Counted from the stretch's first letter, positions 1-9,144 are shown. The stretch: 64,000 bases of DNA from UBA6115 sp050952935 (GCA_050952935.1 JBMNLS010000002.1:806001-870000); one strand, 5' to 3'. Made by a program: numbers and translations. Notes: generated from the sequence alone by a model not told the origin.

Positions 1-230
1 CCATGGGAACGGATGACCAAAAGCCCGCCTCGGGCTTCCTCTGGGGTGCTCACCGCTGTCAAGCCCTGTTGCCGCAGCTTTTCCACCACAGCAGGGTTAT
101 GGATGAGCTCTCCCAAGGAATAACAAGGAATTCCTAAGGCTTCAGCCTTCTTGGTGGCTTTTTCAGCCATAGCAACAGCACGGCTGACTCCCATGCAAAA
201 ACCGGCATGTTTTGCTACCTGAATGGGCAT
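1..230 (-). CDS. ispH: 4-hydroxy-3-methylbut-2-enyl diphosphate reductase, N-terminal part
   Basis: Last enzyme of the MEP isoprenoid pathway, a 4Fe-4S reductase that makes IPP and DMAPP. Only the first 76 codons are in the window; the gene runs off the left edge. The visible protein starts MPIQVAKHAGFCMGV, giving the first cluster cysteine (FCMGV), then the conserved GELIHNPAVV histidine segment and a GLLVIRSHG stretch. A GAGGA ribosome binding site precedes the ATG. It lies 31 bases after plsC on the same strand, the common clostridial cmk-plsC-ispH order, in which ispH is often fused to an S1-type domain that would lie outside this window. Confidence 0.93.
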   Translation of the reverse strand, partial: MPIQVAKHAGFCMGVSRAVAMAEKATKKAEALGIPCYSLGELIHNPAVVEKLRQQGLTAVSTPEEARGGLLVIRSH

Positions 231-261
231 AGATGAATCCTCGTTATTGTAACAGGCATTG

Positions 262-912
262 TCATTTCAGGCATCCGGGAGGATTGTATTTTTTATGTTC
301 TGATTCCTGCTTGAGCTGCTGATAAACAGAACGAATATGCTCTTTAGCATCTTCATGAGGAATATCGACGCCTTGCTGGCTGAAGAAGATAGGCTCGCCC
401 ACAATAAGCTTTACCTGCTTGAAGGGCTTTGGAATACCGTGGACATAGACGGGCAGCAGCGGTACCCGGCTGCGCAGTGCCAGCACCAGGAAGCCGGACT
501 CGATGTGGGCCATGGGCTTTCCATCCAAAAAACGTGTGCCTTCCGGAAACAGAGCCAATACATTGCCCTGCTTTAAGGTATCCAGGCTGGCACGCATGGC
601 GCCGATATCGCTTTGATGGCGGCTGACCGGAATCATATGCAGCTTTGTAACGATCCAGCGCAAGGGAGCAAATTTAGTGAGCTCCCGCTTGCCCAGAAAG
701 CGAATTTCATAGCGCCTGAGATGGACGGCCAGCAACAAAGGATCCATCATGCTTTGATGGTTGGCAATCAGGATATAGGGAGCATCCATCCGTTCCAGAC
801 GATCTTTATGAATAGCTTTTGAGGGATAGAACAGGGTGCAGAATATGCGAACTAAAACCAACGCAAACTGGAAAAACCAGGTTTTCTTGCCTGGTTCATG
901 GCTTCTTGGCAT
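262..912 (-). CDS. plsC: 1-acyl-sn-glycerol-3-phosphate acyltransferase
   Basis: Acylates lysophosphatidic acid to phosphatidic acid at the membrane in phospholipid synthesis. The 216-aa protein carries the acyltransferase HX4D motif (NHQSMMD, near residue 52), the FPEGTR glycerophosphate-binding motif (near 122) and a hydrophobic N-terminal segment (FFQFALVLVRIFCTLF). An open frame extends further upstream, but the ATG at 912 is preceded by a good GGAGG and gives the usual family length, so it is chosen. It overlaps the end of cmk by 17 bases, implying coupled translation, and is followed by ispH. Confidence 0.92.
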   Translation of the reverse strand: MPRSHEPGKKTWFFQFALVLVRIFCTLFYPSKAIHKDRLERMDAPYILIANHQSMMDPLLLAVHLRRYEIRFLGKRELTKFAPLRWIVTKLHMIPVSRHQSDIGAMRASLDTLKQGNVLALFPEGTRFLDGKPMAHIESGFLVLALRSRVPLLPVYVHGIPKPFKQVKLIVGEPIFFSQQGVDIPHEDAKEHIRSVYQQLKQESEHKKYNPPGCLK

Positions 913-1591
913 GATGCGCCTCCACCAGCCGGATGAGTTTCTCAAGGGATTCCTCAAAGGAAAGGCTGGAGGTGTCCAGAACCACCGCATCCTCTGCCGC
1001 GCGGAGCGGATCGTGCTCTCTGCCGGTGTCCTGGGCATCCCGCTTGATTAAATCTGCCAGCACGGTGGGATAGTCTGCCCATTGCCCTGAAGAAATCAGC
1101 TGGGTATAGCGCCTGAGGGCGCGGGCTTCCGGGGTGGCGGTGAGGAAAATCTTGATGTCAGCATCGGGGAGCACCACCGTGCCAATATCACGCCCGTCAA
1201 TCAGCAGGCTTTGTTGCTGTGCCAGCTGCTGCTGCAACCCCACCAGGTAGCGCCTGACAGCGGGGTAACGGGAAACAGCGGAAGCCGCGGCGCCTACAGG
1301 CTCTTCCCTCAGGCGGGAGGTGATATTAACACCATTGAGCATGGTTTTTTGAAATTGATTGACATACTGCACCGCCACCCTGGCCAGCTCTTGTTCAATG
1401 ATGGTGTTGAGGGCAATCTCATCCATCGGGTCAATGCCATTATCCAGCGCGTAAAGTGCTATTGCCCGATACATAGCGCCGGTGTCCAGATGCAGAATAC
1501 CCAGGTGTCGCGCCAAAGCTTCGCTAAGAGTGGACTTGCCGGCGCTGACCGGCCCGTCAATGGCGATGGATATCGGTTTATTTGTGCTCAT
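896..1591 (-). CDS. cmk: (d)CMP kinase
   Basis: Phosphorylates CMP and dCMP to the diphosphates. The 231-aa protein starts MSTNKPISIAIDGPVSAGKS, with the P-loop GPVSAGKST, then the LDTGAMYRA nucleotide-binding motif and IDGRDIGTVV, all typical of bacterial Cmk. The ATG at 1591 forms an ATGA overlap with the stop of the upstream wall-binding gene; a start nine codons earlier is possible but adds non-conserved residues. It overlaps plsC downstream. The unusual point is its tight coupling to a large exported protein gene rather than to housekeeping genes. Confidence 0.95.
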   Translation of the reverse strand: MSTNKPISIAIDGPVSAGKSTLSEALARHLGILHLDTGAMYRAIALYALDNGIDPMDEIALNTIIEQELARVAVQYVNQFQKTMLNGVNITSRLREEPVGAAASAVSRYPAVRRYLVGLQQQLAQQQSLLIDGRDIGTVVLPDADIKIFLTATPEARALRRYTQLISSGQWADYPTVLADLIKRDAQDTGREHDPLRAAEDAVVLDTSSLSFEESLEKLIRLVEAHHAKKP

Positions 1592-4482
1592 CGCGCCATT
1601 CCCTGGGTCACATCCCATCCCGCCAGAATGGCGTTCTGGTGGGACACAGCGTACGGTCCGGTCAAGGCAGCCTCAGCTATATCCCGGGGAAAGTGGACAC
1701 AGAGATGGCCGGAGAGGTCGTTATCCTTAGTGTAGTCCACCTCATGGCCATGGCTGTGGGTGGAACCCATATAGACGCGGCCATCGCTGAACACCACCCA
1801 GACGGGGCGGGGTGTCCAGTTGTTTTCGCCCAGGATGCTGTTCATAACAGCCGTGTCTTCTTTGGTGGGGGTATCGCCGTCAGCATGCTTGCCGAAGCTG
1901 AAGAAGCGGAAGTTATAATGCTTGCCGGTCATAAAATCATAGATGACGACATTGCGCAGACGCTGGGCGTGGTCGCGCACCTCGGTATACCAGTTGGCAA
2001 AGCGTACTTCGCTGGCCTTGGGGGCCTGGAAATTGCTGGCGGTTTCAACAATGGGGGAGGTAGTGGGCTGGGGCGTGGGTTGTGGCTGCACCACGCCAGA
2101 AGCGGAGATGGCAGTGGCCGAATTCAGCTTGGCCAAGGTTAGCTTGCCGGCAATACCATCCATCACCAGGTTGTTTTTCTGCTGGAAATCCTGAAGCGCC
2201 ATTGCGGTGCGGGGGCCAAAAATGCCGTCTGCAACACCTGTCAGATAATTCAGGGAAATCAGTCGCTGCTGAAGCGCAGATACTTCGCTGCCTGTCGCAC
2301 CCAGCTTTAGATTACCGGTAATGGATTCGGGACTGGGGGTAGGGGTGGCGGCGGGGGCATTGGCAATCGCGTTTGCACCATACAGTGCGGTAAGGGTTTG
2401 TGAGCCGGCGATACCATCGGCAGAAAGATTGTTGGCACGCTGGAAGTTGGACAGAGCTTTAGCGGTTTGGGTGCCAAAGATGCCATCGGTATTGCCCTGA
2501 AGATAGCCCAGCGCAATCAGCCGGGACTGCATGGCCTGCACCGCTTCACCCCCCATGCCCATTTTAAGTAAGCTGGGGGCGGGGGTGGGAAGGGCGCCGG
2601 GGCTGGGAACCTGGCCACCCTCGTTTACTGCGTAGACGCTGTAAAGCACCTGCTGGGTACCCAAATCAGCTATGCCGGTGACGGTAAGCCCGTTGTTGCG
2701 CTGGAACTGCCGGAGGGCGGCAATATCATTGCTGTCATAAATGCCGTCCGGCACGATGCTATAATAGCCCAGATCTACCAGCCGCTCTTGAAGACGGGTT
2801 ACAGGCTGCCCTCTGGTGCCGGAGCGGATCTCAACCACTGTGTCAGCGCTCAGCGCCGTATCCTGCGGCTGATTGGGAGCCGGGGTCGCCAGGTGGGTTT
2901 TCAGAGATAGAATAGTAAAGCTGTCCACTTTGCCGGTCTGTTTGATGCTATGGGCTTTTTGATAATCCCGCACAGCGGTGGCGGTGGACTTGGTGTATTC
3001 ATAGCCAATGGGCCCGTCATAATGCCCCAGGGAAGACAGGGCCTGATGAAGGGCATAGACAGCGTCGCCATAGTCGCCCAGCTGCATGGGGTAGCCGTCA
3101 ATGGGGGGCAGTGTATTGACCAGGACACGCTTGTTCTTGCTGTTGCGCACACGGCCTTCATACAGCATTTTTTGCAGTTCGGGAAGCGCAATGCCGGTGG
3201 CACGCAGGTTATTCTTGGTCTGGAAGGCTTTTAGCGCCGATAGGGTACCCGCACCAAATTTGCCGTCAATGGCATCGCTGTAAAAACCCAGCTCTGTAAG
3301 GGCCTGCTGCAGTGCCCGCACCTTGGCGCCATCGGCACCAACGGTCAGGGTCTCGTAATTCACCTTGGCGCTGGGGTCATCCTTAAGCGCCTTGCCGCTC
3401 AGGTATGCCTCGGGAATGTTGACATATTCGGTCATCACATAGCCCGTGAAGCTGCGGTATATGACTTTTTGATACTTCCCTTCATCAGAAAGCACCTCAA
3501 TGGCGGCGCCCTGGGGGATGGTGAGGTAGCGCATGGAGGAAAGGGAGGCGCCTTTTCTCAGGTTCACAGCGGAGGAAGTGGTGGTTTGGTAGGGGTAGGT
3601 GGCTTCTTCTTCCGAATCCGGCTGTGAGGGAACAAATTCAGGGGATGGGGTGAGGGTAGGGGCGGGAGCCTGGGTGGGGGACGCTTCAGTGGTTACATAA
3701 AGCTTGGCTTGGGTGGCCTTACCCACAATGCCGTCTTGTTTGAGGCCGTTGGCTTTCTGAAAGGCGAGAACCGCCGCCTGGGTGAGGTTGCCGTATTTAC
3801 CATCCACAGCTCCCTTGTAAAGCTGTAGTTCCTTTAGGCGGCGCTGAAGGGTTTCCACGGCGATGCCCTGATCGCCCGGGCGGATGGTGAGACCTTCTAC
3901 CAGGGGCAGGGTTTTCACCCGGGTTTTGGTGCCGCGGCTGTTGCGGGGCGAGCCTTCAAAAAGCAGCTGCTGGCTGACGGGGTCGGCTGTGCCGTTGACA
4001 GGCAGACGGTTGCCTTCCTGAAAATCCCGCACCGCCTGGGCGGTGCCGCTGCCATAGCTGCTGTCAATGCTGCCGTTATAAAAGCCCAGTTCTTTAAGCG
4101 CCACCTGTAAAACTTTGACCGAATCCCCTGTGGCGCCTGTGGTAAGGGAGGGGTATTGGGCGCTTAATTCAGCGCTGGCGGGTTTGGGCGTGGGCAAGGC
4201 ATCCTGGCCGGTTTCGCTCAGGAAAGAAGCCATAATGAAGCCCTTCTTCCCTTCGTATTCAACCGCCTTGTATCTGCCGTCCGTTCCGGTGACGAGCACC
4301 GCCTCGCCGGACTGTACCACATCAAGGATGGTGGCGCTGGAAGAGGGCTTGGCCCTGAGCCTGACAGAGGCAGTGGCAAAGCTCACATAAGGATAGCTTT
4401 CCTTGGCAAAAGCCACCCCCTGCGCCGCCAGAACCACCGACAGCATCAAGCAGAATAGGCGATGTTTGGCAAAGCGTGTCAT
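1588..4482 (-). CDS. Exported multi-repeat peptidoglycan-binding / SH3 protein with unknown C-terminal domain
   Basis: A 964-aa secreted protein. A signal peptide (MTRFAKHRLFCLMLSVVLAA, cleavage near AQGVAFA) is followed by an SH3b-type domain (about 35-95), two PG_binding_1 repeats, a proline-rich linker, a second SH3b domain (about 290-350), then five more PG_binding_1 repeats; each repeat has the pattern LQ..L..LGYY.G..DG.FG..T..A...FQ...L. Threonine/proline/serine linkers separate the repeats. The last ~145 residues form a distinct domain with GSTHSHGHEVDY and DLSGHLCVHFPRD, reminiscent of but not clearly an L,D-transpeptidase active site. The start at 4482 has GGAGG and a TTGACA promoter upstream. 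Role inferred: cell-wall attachment or remodelling. Translationally coupled to cmk. Confidence 0.85.
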   Translation of the reverse strand: MTRFAKHRLFCLMLSVVLAAQGVAFAKESYPYVSFATASVRLRAKPSSSATILDVVQSGEAVLVTGTDGRYKAVEYEGKKGFIMASFLSETGQDALPTPKPASAELSAQYPSLTTGATGDSVKVLQVALKELGFYNGSIDSSYGSGTAQAVRDFQEGNRLPVNGTADPVSQQLLFEGSPRNSRGTKTRVKTLPLVEGLTIRPGDQGIAVETLQRRLKELQLYKGAVDGKYGNLTQAAVLAFQKANGLKQDGIVGKATQAKLYVTTEASPTQAPAPTLTPSPEFVPSQPDSEEEATYPYQTTTSSAVNLRKGASLSSMRYLTIPQGAAIEVLSDEGKYQKVIYRSFTGYVMTEYVNIPEAYLSGKALKDDPSAKVNYETLTVGADGAKVRALQQALTELGFYSDAIDGKFGAGTLSALKAFQTKNNLRATGIALPELQKMLYEGRVRNSKNKRVLVNTLPPIDGYPMQLGDYGDAVYALHQALSSLGHYDGPIGYEYTKSTATAVRDYQKAHSIKQTGKVDSFTILSLKTHLATPAPNQPQDTALSADTVVEIRSGTRGQPVTRLQERLVDLGYYSIVPDGIYDSNDIAALRQFQRNNGLTVTGIADLGTQQVLYSVYAVNEGGQVPSPGALPTPAPSLLKMGMGGEAVQAMQSRLIALGYLQGNTDGIFGTQTAKALSNFQRANNLSADGIAGSQTLTALYGANAIANAPAATPTPSPESITGNLKLGATGSEVSALQQRLISLNYLTGVADGIFGPRTAMALQDFQQKNNLVMDGIAGKLTLAKLNSATAISASGVVQPQPTPQPTTSPIVETASNFQAPKASEVRFANWYTEVRDHAQRLRNVVIYDFMTGKHYNFRFFSFGKHADGDTPTKEDTAVMNSILGENNWTPRPVWVVFSDGRVYMGSTHSHGHEVDYTKDNDLSGHLCVHFPRDIAEAALTGPYAVSHQNAILAGWDVTQGMAR

Positions 4483-4516
4483 GGATACCTCCGTCAAATG
4501 CCTTATTGTTGCTGAT

Positions 4517-4545
4517 ATGGTAGTGTATTCAGCAAAAAATGTCAA
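4517..4545 (-). promoter_or_regulatory. Sigma-A-type promoter of the wall-binding/cmk/plsC/ispH operon
   Basis: On the minus strand TTGACA (4540-4545), a 17-base spacer and TACCAT (4517-4522) lie about 35 bases before the ATG at 4482. The -35 is perfect, the -10 matches four of six positions. Confidence 0.6.
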
Positions 4546-4582
4546 GAAAATATTACGAAATGTTAAAATTATATCAGAGTGA

Positions 4583-6355
4583 TCAGAGGATGATATTATC
4601 CCGGCTAATTCGGATGGTATACGGGCCGTCATCAAGGGGTTTGCCAAAGACATCAAGCCCGTTCAGGCTATCCCGGTGGATAACGATGGTATCATCCCCT
4701 TCATAGGAAATGTCAAAGCTGCCCTTGCGCAAAACCGGGCGCTCCCGGCGCAGCTTGAAGGCCTCCTGATGGATGGCCATGGTTTCCTGGTCTTCCCTGC
4801 CCCAGGGGAAGGTGCCGCGGCAGAAGGGATCTGCTGCCCCTTCCATACCCGCCTCATCACCGTAATAGAGGCTGGGCATTCCGGGCATGGCGATCACCGC
4901 CTGCATAAGCTTGCGCAGTCTTTGGGTAGCCAGGGCGCGCAGCTCCGGCGGCAGCCGGTGCCCACCCCGTTTTCTATGGGGCAGGTGGGCATAGTCCTGC
5001 TTTACCAGCAGGTTTAGGATACGCGCCCGGTCATGGCTGCCCACCAGGTTCATGGTGGCGTAAAAGAAGGGAACGGGATAGTTTTCCTGAAGAGAACGAA
5101 TCCGCCGCACCAACAGGGGAGCGCTGATTTCATGGGTGAAAAAGCCGATGAGCGCTTCCCGGAGCGGATAGTTCATCACGCTGTCCAGGGTATCGCCCAG
5201 AACATAGCTGCGCATCTGGCCATAGGCCACCTTGTTGCTGGCGTCTTCCCATACCTCGCCCAGGATGGCGGCATCCTTTTTTTCCGTCTTAACCGTATGG
5301 CGCAACTCCTTCAGGAAGGACACGGGCAGTTCATCCGCCACATCCAGCCGCCAGCCGGAAATGCCGGCCTTAATCCAGTGTCGGGCCACGCCATCCGGCC
5401 CCATGATAAAGGCGCGGTAGCTGGCGTTGTTCTTGTTAACCTCCGGCAGCGTGTGGATGCCCCACCAGCAGGCGTACTTGTCCGGGTAATCGCTGAACTG
5501 ATACCAGGGATAGTAGGGAGAATCCTTGCTCTGGCTGGCGCCCAGGCTGTCATAGCGCCCATAGCGGTTGAAATAAATGCTGTCTTCTCCGGTGTGGCTG
5601 AAAACGCCATCTAGCATGATGCGAATGCCCATAGACTCAGCCGCCTCGCACAGATGGGTGAGGGCTTCCTGATCGCCCAAAAGCGGGTCGATGTCAAGAT
5701 AGTCGCCCGTGTCATAGCGGTGGTTGGATCGGGCCTTAAAAATAGGGTTAAGGTAGATGATGGAGATGCCCAGATTCTTCAGATAAGGCAGTTTCTGGCG
5801 GATGCCGTCCAGATCGCCGCCAAAAAAATCGGTGGCAAAGTTGTCCCCGTTGCGGGGATCCGGGTTCACCAAGGGCAGGTCATCCCAGTTTTCATGCAAA
5901 AACAGGTTTTTCCGCTTGCTCTGGGGCATTTTGCTGCGGTGAAAGCGGTCCGGGAAAATCTGGTACATAATGCCGTCATGCAGGTAATCAGGGGGGGCAA
6001 AGGACGGGTCATACACCGTGATTTGGTAACCGGGGGGCGGATCCTGATACACGGCGCCCACACCACCCAGTTTATCCCTGGCGTTGCCGTAATACAGCCG
6101 GTGGCCCCGGAGATCCTCCAGACGGAACTCATACCACCACAGGCAGGGAAAATCAGGGGCTTTAACGATAGCCTCATATACACCCAGGCCTTTGTCCTCC
6201 ATGGGCAGAAGAGTCTCCTCGCCATTCCACAGCCGCAGGGTCACATTGGAGGCGCTGCCCCTGACATACAGACGCAGTCGCACCCTGTCACCGGTTTTAA
6301 GGGCGCCGCCGGGGGAGCGGCAGTCAAGAGAACGGGAATCATGAAACATTTCCAT
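4583..6355 (-). CDS. GH13 alpha-glucan hydrolase (neopullulanase / cyclomaltodextrinase-like)
   Basis: A 590-aa alpha-amylase-family enzyme, probably cytoplasmic because no signal peptide is seen. An N-terminal CBM34-like beta domain (about 1-120) precedes the TIM barrel. The GH13 regions are visible: MLDGVFSHTG (region I, ~247), GWRLDVADE with the nucleophile Asp (~338), ILGEVWED with the acid/base Glu (~367), and NLVGSHDRARIL (region IV). Length fits neopullulanase or maltogenic amylase. The first ATG (6367) abuts an AAAGG sequence too closely, so the ATG at 6355 is preferred. It follows nth by 59 bases on the same strand. Exact substrate cannot be told. Confidence 0.9.
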   Translation of the reverse strand: MEMFHDSRSLDCRSPGGALKTGDRVRLRLYVRGSASNVTLRLWNGEETLLPMEDKGLGVYEAIVKAPDFPCLWWYEFRLEDLRGHRLYYGNARDKLGGVGAVYQDPPPGYQITVYDPSFAPPDYLHDGIMYQIFPDRFHRSKMPQSKRKNLFLHENWDDLPLVNPDPRNGDNFATDFFGGDLDGIRQKLPYLKNLGISIIYLNPIFKARSNHRYDTGDYLDIDPLLGDQEALTHLCEAAESMGIRIMLDGVFSHTGEDSIYFNRYGRYDSLGASQSKDSPYYPWYQFSDYPDKYACWWGIHTLPEVNKNNASYRAFIMGPDGVARHWIKAGISGWRLDVADELPVSFLKELRHTVKTEKKDAAILGEVWEDASNKVAYGQMRSYVLGDTLDSVMNYPLREALIGFFTHEISAPLLVRRIRSLQENYPVPFFYATMNLVGSHDRARILNLLVKQDYAHLPHRKRGGHRLPPELRALATQRLRKLMQAVIAMPGMPSLYYGDEAGMEGAADPFCRGTFPWGREDQETMAIHQEAFKLRRERPVLRKGSFDISYEGDDTIVIHRDSLNGLDVFGKPLDDGPYTIRISRDNIIL

Positions 6356-6414
6356 CAAAAAAAGCATCCTTTAAAAATAATAATCAACCAAAGGGCATAT
6401 GATGCCCGGAAAAA

Positions 6415-7077
6415 CTATTTGACGGGTTCAGGAATAAGCTGAGGGTTGGCGCACAGGGGGAACAGGGCGCAGCGGTCACAGGCCGGGTTACGGGCCTTGC
6501 ACACGCGCCTGCCATGAAAAATCAGCCAGTGGTGCGCCTTGTTCCAGGTGTCCCGGGGGATAACTTCCATCAGCTGCTGCTCGGTTTTTTCCACGGTGGC
6601 GGCATTGACCAGGCCCAGACGGTTGGACACGCGGAACACATGGGTGTCAACCGCCATCGCCGGTACGCCAAAAGCATTGGCCAAAACCACGTTGGCGGTT
6701 TTACGCCCTACACCCTTCAAGCTGGTTAAATCCTCCAGGGTGTTTGGCACCTGGCCGTTAAAGCGGATCATGATGTCGCGGGCGGCCAGGACGATGTTGG
6801 TCGCCTTGGACTTAAAACCGCAAGATTTTATATAAGGGTAAAGAATCTCCGGGCTGGTTTCCGCCATATCCTTCATGGTGGGAAAATCCCTGAAAACGGC
6901 GGGGGTCACTTTGTTGACCTGCACATCCGTTGTCTGGGCGGACAGCATGGTGGCAACCAGCGTCTCATAGGGGTTAGTGAAGTGGAGCTCCGGCTTCGCA
7001 TCCGGATACAAGGCCTCCAGTCCCTTTAGGATGGCTTTAATGTCAGGCTTTTTTCGGCGTGTCTTCTTATTTTGCAT
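6415..7077 (-). CDS. nth: Endonuclease III, DNA glycosylase/AP lyase
   Basis: Removes oxidised pyrimidines and cleaves at AP sites in base excision repair. The 220-aa protein shows the helix-hairpin-helix with catalytic Lys (LKGVGRKTANVV), the catalytic Asp (AVDTHVFRVSNRL), and a C-terminal C-X6-C-X2-C-X5-C 4Fe-4S loop (CKARNPACDRCALFPLC). A TTG three codons upstream is an alternative start; the ATG at 7077 is preferred. It overlaps the end of folT by 11 bases and so is probably co-translated within the comEB-lcp-folT-nth operon. Confidence 0.95.
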   Translation of the reverse strand: MQNKKTRRKKPDIKAILKGLEALYPDAKPELHFTNPYETLVATMLSAQTTDVQVNKVTPAVFRDFPTMKDMAETSPEILYPYIKSCGFKSKATNIVLAARDIMIRFNGQVPNTLEDLTSLKGVGRKTANVVLANAFGVPAMAVDTHVFRVSNRLGLVNAATVEKTEQQLMEVIPRDTWNKAHHWLIFHGRRVCKARNPACDRCALFPLCANPQLIPEPVK

Positions 7078-7588
7078 ATTTCTCAAAAACAGGCCGGTAT
7101 TCCAGCATCTTGTAAAGGGTCAACACCCGGACGGGGTAGGTGATAAGGATCATGCTAAAGCGCACAGGATGTGGCGGAAAGCCGATGGTCCATAGCGCCC
7201 AGGTGTTAAGCCCGGCGTATACAAACAGGGAAACCGCCCCCTGGCAAATGAGGGCCTGAATGAACACGGCTTTTTTGCCTTCCTTTCTGGCGCGTAGCAG
7301 AATAGCGTAAATTGCTGACTCAATCACCGCTAGGGAAACAAACAACCAGCTAAAGCCCGTACCCAGGTTGCTGAGGATATCAGCGGCAACGCCCACCATG
7401 ATTCCAGGCAGCACACCGAAAAGCATGCCTGCCATGGCGATGGGCAGATAGCCAAAATGCACTTTCAACCAGGATAGGTTGATGCCCAAGTATCGCTCCA
7501 GAATCACTGACAGCCCTGCCAGCATGGCCAGAATCGCCAGGGTTTTAACGCCGATAGTGCGGCGGATGCGAGCCATGTTTTTGATCAA
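7067..7588 (-). CDS. folT: Folate-type ECF transporter S component
   Basis: Substrate-binding membrane subunit of an energy-coupling-factor vitamin importer. The 173-aa protein is very hydrophobic with about five to six membrane segments and carries the sequence ERYLGINLSWLKVHFGYLPI, which resembles the folate S component. The energising EcfA/EcfT subunits are not in the window, as expected for a group II ECF system. A good AAGGAG lies 11 bases before a TTG at 7588, while the first ATG (7576) is too far from it, so TTG is chosen. It sits 27 bases after the LCP gene and overlaps nth. Confidence 0.82.
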   Translation of the reverse strand: MIKNMARIRRTIGVKTLAILAMLAGLSVILERYLGINLSWLKVHFGYLPIAMAGMLFGVLPGIMVGVAADILSNLGTGFSWLFVSLAVIESAIYAILLRARKEGKKAVFIQALICQGAVSLFVYAGLNTWALWTIGFPPHPVRFSMILITYPVRVLTLYKMLEYRPVFEKYAK

Positions 7589-7615
7589 TGCGTCGCTCTC
7601 TCCTTAAAGCGGAAA

Positions 7616-8659
7616 TTATTCAGCCACGATAAAGCTGTCCGGGAACATGAAATCCTTGAGCATTTGCCGATTGGCTTCAAAATCCATCAGCTGCCCGGCA
7701 CTTTTCGCGTATTCATAGGGGCGATAGGTGCCGTCAAATGGCAGCCGGCACTGCTCCACCGGGCTTGTACGCAGGGCATAGGCGATGCTCAGCGCGTCCA
7801 GCGCATCGCTAAAGGTGATGTTGGTGGCGGCACGCTTTTTTTCTGCGCCCTGGGCCGGCGCGTTCACCCGGAAGATGTTGTTGTTCCGGATGCCGGGATA
7901 GGAATAGTCCCGGTCAAAGGGCTTTTCCCAGATGCGCAGAATGTCCGCCATCAGGCGCTGCGCCTCATCCATGGTGTAGGAGCTGAGTTTGGCGGCGATA
8001 TTGGATAATACCAAACGCGCCCGGTAGGTGCGGCCGATATCCTGGGTGTCGGTATCATTGGAGGCGCGGGTGCGTCGGATGCGCATATAAATCACTGAGG
8101 CAAAGCCGTTGAGGTGATAATCGCCCGGGTTATTCAGCACCGGCTGGGTGCTGTTAACGGGCACCGACCAGTTTTTCAGATAGTGGATTTCACTGGAGGT
8201 CAGGGGCACGTCCACCCCACCCACCGCGTCCACAATTTCCATAATGTGCCGCCAGTCCATCATCACATATTTTTCAACCTGGATGCCGTAGTGCCGGTTG
8301 ATGGTTTCCAGCAGAGCATCCACCCCATATTCCCGGATGATGCGGTTGATGCGGCCAGGGTTACCGTCAGGACGAATCACCAGCGTATCCCGGATAAAGG
8401 AGGTGACAATGACCCGGCCGGTTTTCTCATCAATGGTCAACAGCACCAGGCCATCGTTATAGCCCAGGTTGTCCATGTTGTTCTGCCATTTATCCATACT
8501 GATCAGCAGGTAGTGGCGCACGCCCAGGGGGGTGGGGGGGACATCTGCCACATCCAGAGGCTTGATATAATCCAGCAGGAACTCTCGCTGGCTGGCCATG
8601 GCCGGTATGGCACCAAGGAGCATAACAAGCGTCAGGCAGACGCTTAGGAATTTTTTCAT
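7616..8659 (-). CDS. LytR-CpsA-Psr (LCP) family cell-envelope protein
   Basis: LCP proteins transfer undecaprenyl-linked polymers such as teichoic acid or capsule to peptidoglycan. The 347-aa protein starts with a cleavable-looking signal (MKKFLSVCLTLVMLLGAIPA, then MAS) and has LCP features: the SFIRDTLV arginine/aspartate motif, NRIIREYG, IVDAVGGVDVPL, YHLNGFASVIYMRIRR and the final arginine-rich helix. Unlike typical LCP proteins, which keep a membrane anchor, this one seems to be secreted. It starts in an ATGA overlap with the dCMP deaminase stop and precedes folT. Confidence 0.85.
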   Translation of the reverse strand: MKKFLSVCLTLVMLLGAIPAMASQREFLLDYIKPLDVADVPPTPLGVRHYLLISMDKWQNNMDNLGYNDGLVLLTIDEKTGRVIVTSFIRDTLVIRPDGNPGRINRIIREYGVDALLETINRHYGIQVEKYVMMDWRHIMEIVDAVGGVDVPLTSSEIHYLKNWSVPVNSTQPVLNNPGDYHLNGFASVIYMRIRRTRASNDTDTQDIGRTYRARLVLSNIAAKLSSYTMDEAQRLMADILRIWEKPFDRDYSYPGIRNNNIFRVNAPAQGAEKKRAATNITFSDALDALSIAYALRTSPVEQCRLPFDGTYRPYEYAKSAGQLMDFEANRQMLKDFMFPDSFIVAE

Positions 8660-9117
8660 AGGCTGTCCTCTTTTTGATAGCGTTCAAGGGAAACACCGGT
8701 CTGTTCAAAGAAGCTGAGGGCGAAATCATCCGGATAGCCCTGCTCAAACACCACCCGTCTGATGCCGGCATTGACAATCATTCGGGCGCACATGGAACAG
8801 GGCTGATGGGTGATGTACATGGTGGCATCCTGAATGGCAACGCCCAGTTTGGCCGCCTGGATGATGGCGTTTTGCTCGGCATGAATCGCATAGCAAATCT
8901 CAGCCCGGGTGCCGGAGGGGATGCCCAGCTTGCGCCTGAGGCATTCGCCCCGTTCCTTGCAGGTTTTCATCCCGGCGGGGGCGCCGTTATAGCCGGTGGT
9001 GATCACCCGCTTATCCCGCACGATCACAGCGCCAATGGCGCGGCCTTCGTTAAAGCAGCTGCTCCATGACGCTACCAAGCGTGCCATTTCCATGAACCGA
9101 TGATCCCATTTATCCAA
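8656..9117 (-). CDS. comEB: dCMP deaminase (ComEB-like cytidine/deoxycytidylate deaminase)
   Basis: Deaminates dCMP to dUMP for dTTP synthesis. The 153-aa protein has the zinc ligands CYAIHAEQNAII (HAE) and QPCSMCARMIVNAG (PCxxC) and the TGYNGAPAGM substrate loop. The start is a TTG at 9117: GGAGG lies 10 bases upstream and the predicted transcription start (about 9138) lies downstream of the longer TTG at 9144, ruling that one out. The resulting N-terminus (DKWDHRFMEMA) matches the family. Its stop overlaps the LCP start by four bases. Confidence 0.9.
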   Translation of the reverse strand: MDKWDHRFMEMARLVASWSSCFNEGRAIGAVIVRDKRVITTGYNGAPAGMKTCKERGECLRRKLGIPSGTRAEICYAIHAEQNAIIQAAKLGVAIQDATMYITHQPCSMCARMIVNAGIRRVVFEQGYPDDFALSFFEQTGVSLERYQKEDSL

Positions 9118-9144
9118 TGCCTTTTGACCTCCAGACTGGGGCAA

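Noticed and set aside
1588..4482. Tandem DNA repeats or CRISPR-like array
   Set aside because: The periodicity is protein-level PG-binding repeats; the nucleotide copies are diverged and have no spacer structure.
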